Shown here: piece by piece, positions 15,984 to 26,051 of the stretch | How the letters are laid out: every line of letters starts with the position of its first letter | How positions within the stretch are numbered: position 1 is the stretch's first letter | From: Blautia schinkii DSM 10518 | GTDB lineage: Bacteria; Bacillota; Clostridia; Lachnospirales; Lachnospiraceae | Assembly: GCA_000702025.1 (NCBI GenBank) | Contig: KL370851.1 | Span: 1-64,000, forward strand | Direction: 5' to 3' | Length of the DNA stretch: 64,000 nucleotides | Notes under the pieces: model-generated | What the model saw: the letters and a program-made list of their open reading frames with translations, nothing else | The model's database searches: none | Told to the model about the DNA's origin: nothing | Made by a program: the position numbers and the translations under genes

Positions 15984-17126
15984 ATGAGTGATAAAAAAAG
16001 AAAAAACTCAAAACTGAATATCTGTATGTTTGGTCACAAGCATTGTCCATCCAGAGAAGGTGGCATTGAGATTGTTGTCGAAGAACTTGCTTCACGAATG
16101 GTACAAGCCGGTCATAAAGTTACATGCTATAATCGCTCTGGTCATCATGTAAGTGGAGAAAAGTTCGATACAATTGTAGGGAATGAATATAAAGGTATCT
16201 GCTTAAAATCAGTGCCTACTATAGAAAAAAAAGGATTGTCAGCAGTTATTTCCTCATTATTTGCAGCATTATTCAGTGCTTTTGGAAAGTATGATGTGGT
16301 ACATATACATGCAGAAGGACCAGCAGCATTTTGTTGGTTACCTAAGATGTTCGGTAAGAAGGTTGTGGTTACTATCCATGGTTTAGACTGGCAACGTGCC
16401 AAGTGGGAAAACAGCTTAGGTTCGAAGTATATAAAATTTGGCGAAAAGATGGCTGTGAGGTACGCCGATGAAATTATTGTTCTCAGCAGGAGTATACAGC
16501 AGTATTTTAAGGAAAAATATGGTCAAGATACTAGACTTATCCCGAACGGAGTAAATCCTGTGCGACTTGCGGAAGTGAATCTAATTGGACAACTTGGTTT
16601 AGAGAAAGATTCATATATACTCTATCTTGGACGTATTGTTCCGGAAAAGGGTGAGCACTATCTAATAGAGGCATTTAAAGAAGTAAATACAAATAAGAAG
16701 TTGGTTATTGCTGGAGGGGCTTCAGATACTGATGACTACATGATAAAACTGAAAAAAATTGCCGCTGACAATGATAATATAATCTTTACTGGTTTTGTAC
16801 AAGGACAGATGCTGGAAGAACTGTATAGTAACGCTTATGTATATGTTTTACCTAGTGATTTGGAAGGAATGCCGATAGGCCTGCTGGAGGCTATGAGTTA
16901 CGGCAATTGTTGTGTTGTAAGTGACATAGCCGAGTGCACCGAAGTTATTGAGGATAAGGCTATAGTGTTTGAAAGGAGCAATGTAAAGAACCTTCGGAAG
17001 ATACTACAGGCGATGTGTGATGATGTGCATTTGGTTCAAAGGTATAAGCAGGATGCTGCAGGATTTATCTGTCAGAAGTACGATTGGAATAAAGTTGTAG
17101 AACAGACGGTTAAAGTGTATCGCTGA
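15984..17126 (+). CDS. glycosyltransferase family 4
   Basis: 380 residues from the ATG at 15984 (purine-rich site upstream; the earlier TTG lacks support). GT-B fold: N-terminal CMFGHKHCPSREGGIEIVVE with the glycine-rich acceptor loop, and the C-terminal donor site ILYLGRIVPEKGEHYLIEAF and DLEGMPIGLLEAMSYGN (EX7E motif). It transfers a nucleotide-activated sugar to the growing lipid-linked repeat unit at the cytoplasmic face. The N-terminus resembles rhamnosyl- or N-acetylglucosaminyl-transferases, but the sugar cannot be told. Confidence 0.85.
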   Translation: MSDKKRKNSKLNICMFGHKHCPSREGGIEIVVEELASRMVQAGHKVTCYNRSGHHVSGEKFDTIVGNEYKGICLKSVPTIEKKGLSAVISSLFAALFSAFGKYDVVHIHAEGPAAFCWLPKMFGKKVVVTIHGLDWQRAKWENSLGSKYIKFGEKMAVRYADEIIVLSRSIQQYFKEKYGQDTRLIPNGVNPVRLAEVNLIGQLGLEKDSYILYLGRIVPEKGEHYLIEAFKEVNTNKKLVIAGGASDTDDYMIKLKKIAADNDNIIFTGFVQGQMLEELYSNAYVYVLPSDLEGMPIGLLEAMSYGNCCVVSDIAECTEVIEDKAIVFERSNVKNLRKILQAMCDDVHLVQRYKQDAAGFICQKYDWNKVVEQTVKVYR

Positions 17127-17359
17127 GGCAATTCTTAGCTGGGTTTATTGCTCTGAGACTTTTTGAGAGGTATAAGGCTGTCCTTTGTATTCGTAAACTA
17201 CGGTGCAAACATCTTCCTATTCTTAATATGATTCCAACAATAAATTGGCGAATTACGTAGATGTTTTTTATTTATGAAATCACAGGCATTTACAACTGTG
17301 TGGATGTAGTTCAAGTACAAGGCTTATACAAGATATTTCCTAGATGTAGTGAGGTAAAA

Positions 17360-18604
17360 ATGCGAATATTGATTGTAAATTATAGATATTTTATATCTGG
17401 TGGTCCGGAAAAATATATGTTCAACATTAAAAAGATGTTGGAAAAAAAAGGTCATGAAGTAATTCCGTTTTCCATTCATTCAAATAAAAATGTAGAGACG
17501 GAATACTCGAAATATTTTGTAGAGCCTATTGGTGGTCGTGATGTAACTTATTTTGATGAGGTGAAAAAAACACCAAAGTCAATTTGGCAGATGCTTACGA
17601 GAAGCATTTATTCGGTAGAAGTCGAAAAAGCAATTAAGAAACAGATACAGGATGTAAAGCCGGATTTAGTTTACGTTATTCATTTTGTGAATAAATTATC
17701 ACCTAGTGTAATTAGAGGCGCAAAGAAAATGGGTGTACCAGTCGTACTTCGGCTGTCAGATTATTTTTTGCTTTGTCCACGTTTTGATTTTATTCATGAT
17801 AAAAAGCCGTGTGAAGAATGTTTAGTAAAAGGATATATGTCTTGCGTTAAGAAACGTTGCGTAAAAGGATCTCGGTTTGCATCAGTAGTTCGCGTTTTCT
17901 CAATGAAAGTACATAAGCTGATGAATATTTATAAGGATGTAGATGCGTTCATTACTCCATCAGAGTTTTTGAAAAACAAACTTGTGACAAATGGGTTTGA
18001 TGAGAGGAAAATTATCTGCATTCCCACATTTACAGAAAGTAAATCAAAATTGGAACTACCTCAGATTGGTAATTATGGGCTATATTTTGGCCGAATTACA
18101 GAAGAGAAGGGAGTAGATACAGTCGTTAAAGCTTATCAAAAGATGCCTGATAGAATTGTAAAAATTATGGGTGATGATACAACAGAAGAAGCTATAAGGT
18201 TAAAAGCATATATTGCGAGTAAGAAGATTAAGAACGTAGAGTTTATTGGTTTTAAGTGCGGGGTGGAACTGGAGGAGATTATCAAAAAGGCACGTTTTAC
18301 GTTGATTCCATCTATATGGTATGATAATCTTCCAAATACTGCACTGGAATCATTTCAGTATTCTAAGCCTGTGATAGCCAGTAATATTGGTAGTCTTCCA
18401 GAACTTGTTCTTGATGCTGTAAATGGTTATCTATTTACACCGGGAGATGAGAAGGAACTAAGGGAGAAGATTAAGCTTCTAGACGACGATAGATTGGTGG
18501 AACGGATGGGCGATGCAAGTAGGAGTCGACTTTCAGAGCGTTTTGCGCCCAGTATGCATTATAATGCATTGATGCAGGTGTTTGGTAAAGTGAGGGGAGA
18601 GTAG
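17360..18604 (+). CDS. glycosyltransferase family 4 with cysteine-rich insert
   Basis: 414 residues. I place the start at 17360 (MRILIVNYRYFISGGPEKY) because GAGGT lies just before it and the family begins this way; an ATG at 17261 in frame would add 33 unrelated residues. The region CPRFDFIHDKKPCEECL and the following MSCVKKRC carry five cysteines, as in a known GT4 subgroup and possibly zinc-binding. The donor-site half has YFGRITEEKGVD and SIWYDNLPNTALESFQY. Likely the second or third sugar transferase of cluster A; the specific sugar is unknown. Confidence 0.83.
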   Translation: MRILIVNYRYFISGGPEKYMFNIKKMLEKKGHEVIPFSIHSNKNVETEYSKYFVEPIGGRDVTYFDEVKKTPKSIWQMLTRSIYSVEVEKAIKKQIQDVKPDLVYVIHFVNKLSPSVIRGAKKMGVPVVLRLSDYFLLCPRFDFIHDKKPCEECLVKGYMSCVKKRCVKGSRFASVVRVFSMKVHKLMNIYKDVDAFITPSEFLKNKLVTNGFDERKIICIPTFTESKSKLELPQIGNYGLYFGRITEEKGVDTVVKAYQKMPDRIVKIMGDDTTEEAIRLKAYIASKKIKNVEFIGFKCGVELEEIIKKARFTLIPSIWYDNLPNTALESFQYSKPVIASNIGSLPELVLDAVNGYLFTPGDEKELREKIKLLDDDRLVERMGDASRSRLSERFAPSMHYNALMQVFGKVRGE

Positions 18605-19435
18605 ATGAAAAATATCATTATGAAAATTCTGAGACAGCCTGAAAAGCTAATCTATGGAATGGAAAAGATGGGGATATTGGACTGGATGGATGAAGTAACT
18701 TATATAAAACTTACTTATCGCCTTGCATTTCGACGTCGGCTTCATTTGGACAATCCCAGAACTTTTACTGAAAAAATAAATTGGTATAAGTTAAATTACA
18801 GAAATCCTCTCATGAGGATTTGCGCTGATAAGTATGCTGTCCGTGAATATGTAGAGCAAAAAATAGGTTCACAGTATTTGACAAGAATGTATGGTGTTTG
18901 GGATTCAGTTGATAAAATCGAAGTAGAGTCTTTGCCGAATCAGTTTGTTCTTAAACCAACCAATGGCAGTGGAGATGTTGTTATTTGCAAGGATAAGCGT
19001 GGATTCGATTGGAATCAAGCTAAGAAAACACTTGCTACAAACAAAAAACGTCATTTTTCCAGTAAGACAAAGGAGTGGGCATATTATGATTTGCCATATC
19101 GGATTATGGCAGAAGAATTGCTTGAAAGTTCAGACAAAGGACAGATTAAGGATTATAAGCTATTTTGTTTCGGAGGGGGCTAAGTTTTTGTTTGTTGCAT
19201 CTGACCGTGGAACAGAAAATCTCAAATTTGATTTTGTTGATACAGATTGGAATTGGCTACCAGTTCGAAATGCTCATGATCACAATCCGAACCTTAAGAA
19301 ACCCAAACATTTTGATGAAATGTTAGAGGTCGCCTGACCTTCTACCATTTTGGAGGATTTACCCGGTTTGAACCGGACGAATGGGACTTTAAGTTGGGTG
19401 AGTATTTCGATATTACTAATATAGAAAAGATGTAA
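18605..19435 (+). pseudogene. broken TupA-like ATP-grasp gene
   Basis: The N-terminal 192 residues (from ATG 18605, with NPRTFTEKINWYK, NQFVLKPTNGSG and QIKDYKLFCFGG) match the TupA-like ATP-grasp family common in capsule loci. At a G-run (19175-19179) the frame shifts by one: continuation AKFLFVASDRGTENLKFDF lies in the next frame. After about 19335 a further piece, LTFYHFGGFTRFEPDEWDF, resumes in another frame, with the expected linking stretch missing. So there is one frameshift and one deletion. The TupA family probably ligates amino-acid-like groups to polymers. The gene starts directly after the preceding glycosyltransferase stop. Confidence 0.85.
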
Positions 19436-19495
19436 TAGGCATGCATTTTGAGCCGATACTTCTGATGACCGGCTCGTTATAAGGGAGATAAGACT

Positions 19496-20686
19496 ATGGC
19501 AAAAAAGCTAAATGGAGAGAAGAATCTCAATGGTACAGTCATTGTGACTTACCGTTGTAATGCAAGATGCTCCATGTGTAATAGATATAAAGCACCTTCC
19601 AAGCCGGAGGAAGAAATTAGCATTGAGACCATTCGTAAATTGCCAAAGATGTATTTTACAAACATTACTGGTGGTGAGCCGTTTATTCGTACTGATTTGA
19701 AAGAAATTGTGCGTGAGCTTTACAAAAAAAGTGATCGTATCGTAATTTCCACAAACGGTTTCTTTAAAGACCGTATCATGGATTTATGTAAAGAGTTCCC
19801 GCAGATTGGCATCCGTATTTCTATTGAGGGGTTAGAGCAGACGAATAATGAAATCCGAGGGTTGCAGGATGGATATAGCCGTGGATATACTACATTGAAA
19901 AAACTTCGTGAGATGGGTATGGAAGATGTCGGCTTTGGCATGACAGTCCAAGATAAGAATGCACCAGACCTTGTACCACTCTATGAGATTTCTAATGAAA
20001 TGGGTATGGAATTTGCTACGGCAAGTCTGCACAATAGTTTTTATTTTGTAGAAGCCAAGAATATTATCAAGGATCGTCCCATGGTGGCTCAAAACTTTGA
20101 GAGTCTTGTTAATCGACTTTTGAAATCCAACAGTCCTAAGAAGTGGTTCCGTGCATACTTCAACCATGGTCTGATTAATTATATTTATGGACAGAAGCGT
20201 CTGTTACCTTGCGATATGAGTTTTGATACCTTCTTTATTGACCCATATGGTGATGTTATGCCGTGTAATGGCACCAAAGATAAAGAAGTTATGGGTAACC
20301 TAAATCTTCAGAGCTGGGATGATCTGTGGAACAGCAGAGAGGCTGAAGCTGTTCGTAAGAAAGTTCGTTGCTGTGACCGTCAGTGCTGGATGATTGGGAG
20401 CGTTAGTCCCGCCATGCATAAGTATATTTGGAAGCCAGTGATATGGGTTTTGATTCACAAATTCAGGGCGCTGTTCATGAAGAAGCCGTACTCTATGTAC
20501 GAGAGTAAGATTGTTCGAGATTATCGAGATGGAAAGGTCAGCAAGGAGGAACTGGATAAATGCAGCACATGCGATATGTGTGGTGTAATTAATGATGGAC
20601 TTAGTGAGAGCAGCAGAGAGCAACTAAAGGGCACAACGGGAGAGGAGATAGTACACGCTGATATTGCGGCACAGATGAAGAAGTAA
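19496..20686 (+). CDS. radical SAM/SPASM domain enzyme
   Basis: 396 residues. The radical SAM cluster motif is CNARCSMC (residues 21-28), followed by NITGGEPFIR (SAM-binding GGE) and IVISTNGFF. The C-terminal half carries the SPASM-like region DPYGDVMPCNGTKDKEV and MGNLNLQSWDDLWNS, plus more cysteines (CCDRQC, CSTCDMC) that may bind an extra iron-sulfur cluster. Such enzymes in polysaccharide loci modify sugars or lipid-linked units, or act in an uncharacterised way. Start supported by AAGGGAG. The substrate is not predictable from sequence. Confidence 0.85.
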   Translation: MAKKLNGEKNLNGTVIVTYRCNARCSMCNRYKAPSKPEEEISIETIRKLPKMYFTNITGGEPFIRTDLKEIVRELYKKSDRIVISTNGFFKDRIMDLCKEFPQIGIRISIEGLEQTNNEIRGLQDGYSRGYTTLKKLREMGMEDVGFGMTVQDKNAPDLVPLYEISNEMGMEFATASLHNSFYFVEAKNIIKDRPMVAQNFESLVNRLLKSNSPKKWFRAYFNHGLINYIYGQKRLLPCDMSFDTFFIDPYGDVMPCNGTKDKEVMGNLNLQSWDDLWNSREAEAVRKKVRCCDRQCWMIGSVSPAMHKYIWKPVIWVLIHKFRALFMKKPYSMYESKIVRDYRDGKVSKEELDKCSTCDMCGVINDGLSESSREQLKGTTGEEIVHADIAAQMKK

Positions 20687-20749
20687 AAATCATAAGGGAA
20701 ATTTTTTTGTTATGATAGTTGGATTAAAGAAATCTTTGGAGGAATGTAG

Positions 20750-21856
20750 ATGCGAGTTTTACATATTTTAACATCAGGTGAAATTGGCGGTATCGAAATA
20801 TTGTGTAAAGATTTCGCATTATACTCAAAACACGAAAATATTATTTTATTTTTGTGGGGAGAAGGAACTATTGCAGATGAGATGAGAAATAATGGAACCG
20901 AAGTTATCAACTTACACACGTCGCCGCGTCGGATTATATATACAGTTAAGAAGCTAGTAGCTGTTTGCAAAAAGAAAAATATAGAGGTCATTGTCGTTCA
21001 TCATCCAGCCCCATTATCACATCTCTGCTTGATTTTAATGAAATTTTTTCTGCCTAAAATACGTAGAATAGCATACGCTCATAGTAATGCAGTAAATATG
21101 TGTAGAGAAAATGAAAGAAAAGAGAAATGGTTGAGGAAGATGATTTTGTCTTGCTCATTAAAGAATGCAGATGCGGTAATTGCTATATCAGAGTCAGTTA
21201 AGAAGAGTGTTATGGAAGTTTTTTCTATTCCGGAAAAAAATATTACTGTAATACATAATGGAGTGGATATATCTCGATTTCAACTAGGTGAACAGGCTTC
21301 CTGCTTTGGTTCAAGAATTGTCTTTGTAGGAAGGTTGATTGAAGGTAAGGGTGTACAGATTATTATAGAGGCCTTGAGGAATACCAAGAGGGAATTCTAT
21401 TTTGATATTGTAGGAGATGGTAAATATCGAAAAACTTTAGAGAAGATGGTTTGTGAGTACGGACTGCAGGAACGAATTACTTTCTGGGGAGCAAGGTCAG
21501 ATGTTACACGGTTTCTTTCACATGCTGACATATTTGTTCATGTCCCGATTTTGGAAGAAGGTTTTGGTATTACCGTTGTAGAGGCGATGGCAAGTGGACT
21601 AACTTGTATATGCTCCAATAGTGGAGGAATACCTGAATTGATAGAAAATGGTGTAACTGGTTATTTAGTAGAGGTAGAATCGGTCGATAGTTTAATACAG
21701 ATTTTAGAAAAGGTTATGAATCATTACAATAGTCAGGAAAATATGGCTATTAGAGAAAATGCTAAGAAAAAAGCAGAGATGTTTTCTATTCAGAATTTTT
21801 CAATACAATTAGATAGCACCATGTCTGGAAATATTCCAGGGGGGGGGTACAGCTGA
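20750..21856 (+). CDS. glycosyltransferase family 4, C-terminus altered at a poly-G run
   Basis: 368 residues. MRVLHILTSGEIGGIE gives the acceptor-side loop; VFVGRLIEGKGVQIIIEAL, VPILEEGFGITVVEAMASG (EX7E) and IPELIENGVTGYLVE form the donor side. Nearly the entire fold is present, but the last ten residues (around MSGNIPGGGYS) arise from a nine-G run at 21839-21847, after which a second GT4 begins mid-protein. The true C-terminus may therefore be lost or replaced. Preceded by GGAGG. Confidence 0.82.
   Translation: MRVLHILTSGEIGGIEILCKDFALYSKHENIILFLWGEGTIADEMRNNGTEVINLHTSPRRIIYTVKKLVAVCKKKNIEVIVVHHPAPLSHLCLILMKFFLPKIRRIAYAHSNAVNMCRENERKEKWLRKMILSCSLKNADAVIAISESVKKSVMEVFSIPEKNITVIHNGVDISRFQLGEQASCFGSRIVFVGRLIEGKGVQIIIEALRNTKREFYFDIVGDGKYRKTLEKMVCEYGLQERITFWGARSDVTRFLSHADIFVHVPILEEGFGITVVEAMASGLTCICSNSGGIPELIENGVTGYLVEVESVDSLIQILEKVMNHYNSQENMAIRENAKKKAEMFSIQNFSIQLDSTMSGNIPGGGYS
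21839..21847 (+). repeat. nine-G homopolymer at a glycosyltransferase joint
   Basis: A run of nine G in otherwise AT-rich DNA, exactly where one GT4 gene ends and the C-terminal half of another begins. Confidence 0.95.
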
Positions 21857-22353
21857 TTTACGTAGGTAGATTAATACCGGAAAAGGGTGTCCAAAACATT
21901 ATTAAAGCTATGCATTTGTTGCCAAATCAGTATTATCTGATGATTGTCGGTGACGGTCCTTATCGTGAAGAATTGGAGCACATGGCTTCAGATTTACAAG
22001 ACAGAGTTATATTTTTGGGCAATCGGATGAATATTCCACAGTTGTTGGAGTTTGCTGATGCGTTTGTCCATATGCCGGAGTGGGAAGAAGGTTTCGGCAT
22101 AACTGTAATTGAAGCCTTAGCGGCGGGAAAAGTGTGCATCGTTGCTAATAGCGGAGCAATGCCGGAAATCATTACTGATGGTGTAGATGGATTCATTGTA
22201 GAGAAAGGGAATGTCATGGAACTGGCAAATTGCTTAATGGAGTTAGGAAAAGAGAAAATCGATATAATAAGAAAAAATGCAACACAGAAGGCAACATGTT
22301 TTTCTATGAAGAAGTATTGTAGTACTTTGGATAGACTAATATTGCGTAACTGA
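21853..22353 (+). pseudogene. glycosyltransferase family 4 fragment (donor half only)
   Basis: In-frame sequence from about 21853 (LIYVGRLIPEKGVQNIIKAM) to 22353 holds the C-terminal GT-B half with WEEGFGITVIEALAAGK and MPEIITDGVDGFIVE. The N-terminal acceptor half is missing; the joint is the nine-G run. The first ATG, at 21910, lies inside the conserved domain. It is a remnant, a recombination product or an assembly joint. Confidence 0.85.
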
Positions 22354-22366
22354 AAGGTGAACTTTT

Positions 22367-23557
22367 ATGAGGCATATGAAAATTAATAGAGACATATGGG
22401 CATTCTTATTTTTTTGTATGCCTGCTTATAAAATCTTTTTAATTCAACAGAATTCTTTTACAGATATTATCTTTGATTACTGGGCGGCAGTGTCTTTTGG
22501 AATTTTGTTATTAAAGATGAGTACAAAGAAACATATATTTCGTGAGATTATAATGCTTTTTGCATTTTGTGGCCTATACATAATTGTTACACTTTTTAAT
22601 TTCAATAATCAAGTATTGGGAGCCATGAGCGAATGTTGTCGAATACTAATTGTCCCCATATTCTTATATCTGTTGTATGACATGAATGAGAAGCAATACT
22701 TGAGAAATGTTGGATATATCAGAAAGACATTTCTCTTGATATTGACTATTGATTTTTTGGTTACTTTTTATTCGGTTTTATTTAAACCACTGTTTGTTGG
22801 TGGCGAGATGTCAATCATGGGTTATGCAAATTATGCAACTTTCATGATTATGCCCATGTGTGTAGTGGTATTATATGCGTCAACAGTAGTCAACGGACGA
22901 ATTCATTTTTTAGATATTGCTGTTTTAATATTAGAGATGATTAGTAAAATTGTAGTTCATTCAACAACTGCTGTAATTGCTTTTGCGATATTTTTATTGA
23001 TATTTTTATGTTCCCGTTATTATCAAAAGATATTAAAAATTTTATCTCCTAAGTTTTTTTTCTGTGTGCTTGCATTATTTATGATTGGTATCGTTTTCTT
23101 TCAAATACAGAATTTATTTCTTCCAATTTTTACAATGTTGGGAAAGGATCCGACTCTTAGTTATAGAACAGTAATTTGGAATAAAACGGTGAATGCAATA
23201 ATACAGAATCCTTTATTCGGTTATGGAAAACTATCTGGTGATCAATATAAGACTATAGTTGGTTTTTCTCTTATTTGGGATACACAAGCATCTCATCCAC
23301 ATAATTTGATTTTAGATATTGTGATGTCTACGGGAATAACCGGGCTAACGATATATATTACTTATATGTTTAAATGCATACGTAGAATAAAATCTGTAGA
23401 TTTAAATAAAGGTAGAAATCTCCTTGCAATTGGACTGATTTGCTATTTTATTTTAGGATTTGCGGATGGATACTATACTGTTCCGACTATTTATATTGTA
23501 TGTACAATTATTGGTATAGAATATAAAAGGTCAATGAAAAGGAGAGCTGAAAGGTGA
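22367..23557 (+). CDS. wzy: repeat-unit polymerase Wzy (O-antigen ligase-like)
   Basis: 396 residues with about ten to eleven membrane helices. The large periplasm-side loop carries SYRTVIWNKTVNAI, NPLFGYGKLSG and HPHNLILDIV, the Wzy_C/O-antigen ligase pattern. It joins flipped repeat units into the polymer at the outer face of the membrane. AAAGGTG precedes the start, and the stop overlaps the next gene by four bases. Wzy sequences are very diverse, so the assignment rests on topology and this loop. Confidence 0.8.
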   Translation: MRHMKINRDIWAFLFFCMPAYKIFLIQQNSFTDIIFDYWAAVSFGILLLKMSTKKHIFREIIMLFAFCGLYIIVTLFNFNNQVLGAMSECCRILIVPIFLYLLYDMNEKQYLRNVGYIRKTFLLILTIDFLVTFYSVLFKPLFVGGEMSIMGYANYATFMIMPMCVVVLYASTVVNGRIHFLDIAVLILEMISKIVVHSTTAVIAFAIFLLIFLCSRYYQKILKILSPKFFFCVLALFMIGIVFFQIQNLFLPIFTMLGKDPTLSYRTVIWNKTVNAIIQNPLFGYGKLSGDQYKTIVGFSLIWDTQASHPHNLILDIVMSTGITGLTIYITYMFKCIRRIKSVDLNKGRNLLAIGLICYFILGFADGYYTVPTIYIVCTIIGIEYKRSMKRRAER

Positions 23558-24504
23558 AGGTTTCTATATATTGTCTTGTGTATAATCACGAAAAATACCT
23601 TCGTGATTGTTTGGAAGGATTCGTTTCACAAAAAACAGATTTTGAATATGAAGTATGGATACATGATGATGCATCTACAGATGGCTCACGAGAAATTATT
23701 GAGGAATATGTCAAAAGGTATCCATCATTGTTCAAAACTATATTCCAGAAAGATAATCAGTATTCGAAAGTCGGCGCAAAGATTATTGATAAATATATAT
23801 ATCCTAAAATGAGCGGAGAGTATTTCGCAGTATGTGAAGGAGATGATTATTGGATAGATGAAAAAAAACTACAGCTGCAAGTGGATTTTTTGGATACACA
23901 TAAGGATTATACTGCTTGTGTACATAATACAAAACGTAAAAATATGCGTACCGGGGTAGCTGAAGTTATGTATAGTCCCAAACAGGACGAAGATGTAAGC
24001 TTTACAGAAACCTTAAAGAGAGGCAGTGCAACTTATCATACATCATCCTTGATGTTTAGGCGAGAGTATGCATTTCAGAAGCCGGATTTTTTCGAGGAAG
24101 CCAAGGGTTTTGGGGATTATCCTATGGCAATTTATCTTACCGGAGTGGGTAAAGTCCGGTTTATTAATCGCGTTATGTCTGTTTATCGTTGGGGCACAGA
24201 AAGTTCATGGACGCATATCAATACAGTTAGCCCACAAAATCATGTAAAATCGTACGAAAATGTGATAAGAATGTTGCGTAGAGTGGATTCATACTATGAT
24301 TTTAAATATACTGAGCAGATTTCTGGAATAATACTTTTCCATGAGTATGGAGCTTTAGAAGGTCGATTTAAATTTGCAGAACTGAGGAAGGAACCTTATC
24401 GAAGTATTTATTTTCAGAAACCGCTAAACTATAGGATAAAAACTTATATCAAGGAATGGCTTAAGTCATTGTACTTTATATATCGTAGATTAAAATACAG
24501 GTGA
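23554..24504 (+). CDS. glycosyltransferase family 2
   Basis: 316 residues, GTG start at 23554 inside the stop of the preceding gene (GTGA overlap) with AAGGAGAG upstream. GT-A fold: VSIYCLVYNHEKYLRDCLEG, WIHDDASTDGS, and the metal-binding CEGDDYWIDEKK. No C-terminal membrane helices. It adds one sugar to the lipid-linked repeat unit in the cytoplasm. Confidence 0.87.
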   Translation: MKVSIYCLVYNHEKYLRDCLEGFVSQKTDFEYEVWIHDDASTDGSREIIEEYVKRYPSLFKTIFQKDNQYSKVGAKIIDKYIYPKMSGEYFAVCEGDDYWIDEKKLQLQVDFLDTHKDYTACVHNTKRKNMRTGVAEVMYSPKQDEDVSFTETLKRGSATYHTSSLMFRREYAFQKPDFFEEAKGFGDYPMAIYLTGVGKVRFINRVMSVYRWGTESSWTHINTVSPQNHVKSYENVIRMLRRVDSYYDFKYTEQISGIILFHEYGALEGRFKFAELRKEPYRSIYFQKPLNYRIKTYIKEWLKSLYFIYRRLKYR

Positions 24505-24601
24505 TGAAAAAGCATATAGAGATTCGAAGAAATAGATTGAGTATTCCCCTATATGCTACCTTATAGTTTTTAGATTTTGTTTAAGGAGAGATTAGTTAGT
24601 A

Positions 24602-26050
24602 ATGATAGGGGATAGCGGAATAAAGAAAAAAGTATTGTTTGGTTTGTTCTGGAAATTCGGCGAACGAATTACGGCGCAATTAGTGAGTTTGGTAGTTTCA
24701 ATTGTTTTGGCACGATTATTGTTACCAGAAGATTATGGCGCAGTAGCAATTGTAATGGTTTTTATAACTATTGCGAATGTTTTTGTGAGTAGCGGTTTTG
24801 GCAACGCATTGATTCAAAAGAAAAATGTTGACAACGTAGATTTTTCATCAGTTTTTTACATAAATTTAGGAATAGCTCTTGTTTTATACTTTATTTTATT
24901 TTGTTCTGCGCCGCTGATTGCGTCTTTTTATGATTTGCCAATCTTGTCACCAGCACTTCGAGTATTGGGAATAAGAATTCCGGTTGCGGCTATTAATACA
25001 GTTCAGCAAGCGTATGTTTCGCGTAAAATGCTTTTTAAACGATTCTTCTGGTCAACCTTATTTGGTACAGTCATTTCTGGTATTGTTGGCGTAAGCATGG
25101 CGTATAGTGGGTACGGTGTCTGGGCCTTGATATATCAGTATCTAACAAATACCTGTATAGATACCATGGTTCTTTGGTTTACAGTACGCTGGAGGCCTGA
25201 GTTGAAATGTTCCTGGGAGCGAGCAAAAGAGCTGATTTCATTTGGGTGGAAACTGCTTGTTTCTGGGTTATTAGATACAGGATATAAGCAGCTGCGAAGC
25301 CTAATCATCGGAAAGAAATATACTAAATCAGACTTAGCTTTTTACAACCAAGGAGATAAGTATCCAAATCTGATTGTGGTTAATGTGAATGCATCGATTA
25401 GCAGCGTTCTTTTTCCAGCACTATCACAGCTCCAAGATGACATAGGTAGAATTAAGCAGATGACTCGACGTGCAATTCAGGTCAGCTCTTTTATCATGTG
25501 GCCGATGATGGTCGGTCTGGGAGTGGTTGCGGAGCCATTGATTAGTCTGCTATTGACAGATAAATGGCTGCCTTGTGTTCCATATCTGCGAATCTTCTGC
25601 TTCAGTTATGGATTATGGCCGATACATACAGCTAATCTTCAGGCATTGAATGCAATAGGTAGAAGTGATATTTTCCTGAAATTAGAGATAATTAAAAAAA
25701 GTATTGGATTGGTTGTATTGCTTCTTTCAATGCAAATAAGTCCGTTAGCAATGGCGTATAGCTTGATTATTGCGGATATTGCATCTGTATTTATTAATGC
25801 CGCTCCAAACAGGAAGCTATTGCAATATGGGTATACTGAGCAGTTTAAGGATTTACTACCATCTTTTATAATGAGTGTAATAATGGCACTTATTATATAT
25901 CCAATCTATTTATTTAATTTGGGTTCATTGTTTACGATTTGTTTGCAGGTTTTTGTGGGGGCTTTGGTATATCTACTGCAATCAGTAATATTTAAAAATT
26001 CGGGATTTCTCTACTTGGTGAGTTTTCTGAAAAACAGGAGAGGGAAATAA
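24602..26050 (+). CDS. wzx: repeat-unit flippase Wzx (polysaccharide transporter family)
   Basis: 482 residues, twelve to fourteen hydrophobic segments. VLFGLFWKFGERITAQLVS and VLARLLLPEDYGAVAIV are typical of the PST/Wzx flippases (MOP superfamily). It moves the undecaprenyl-linked repeat unit to the outer face. Preceded by AAGGAGAG. With the Wzy above it completes the Wzx/Wzy route for cluster A. Confidence 0.88.
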   Translation: MIGDSGIKKKVLFGLFWKFGERITAQLVSLVVSIVLARLLLPEDYGAVAIVMVFITIANVFVSSGFGNALIQKKNVDNVDFSSVFYINLGIALVLYFILFCSAPLIASFYDLPILSPALRVLGIRIPVAAINTVQQAYVSRKMLFKRFFWSTLFGTVISGIVGVSMAYSGYGVWALIYQYLTNTCIDTMVLWFTVRWRPELKCSWERAKELISFGWKLLVSGLLDTGYKQLRSLIIGKKYTKSDLAFYNQGDKYPNLIVVNVNASISSVLFPALSQLQDDIGRIKQMTRRAIQVSSFIMWPMMVGLGVVAEPLISLLLTDKWLPCVPYLRIFCFSYGLWPIHTANLQALNAIGRSDIFLKLEIIKKSIGLVVLLLSMQISPLAMAYSLIIADIASVFINAAPNRKLLQYGYTEQFKDLLPSFIMSVIMALIIYPIYLFNLGSLFTICLQVFVGALVYLLQSVIFKNSGFLYLVSFLKNRRGK

Positions 26051-26051
26051 T

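Noticed and set aside
15313..16095. 260-codon minus-strand open frame
   Set aside because: Crosses the 22-bp palindrome and lies antisense to the sugar transferase and a glycosyltransferase; no motifs.
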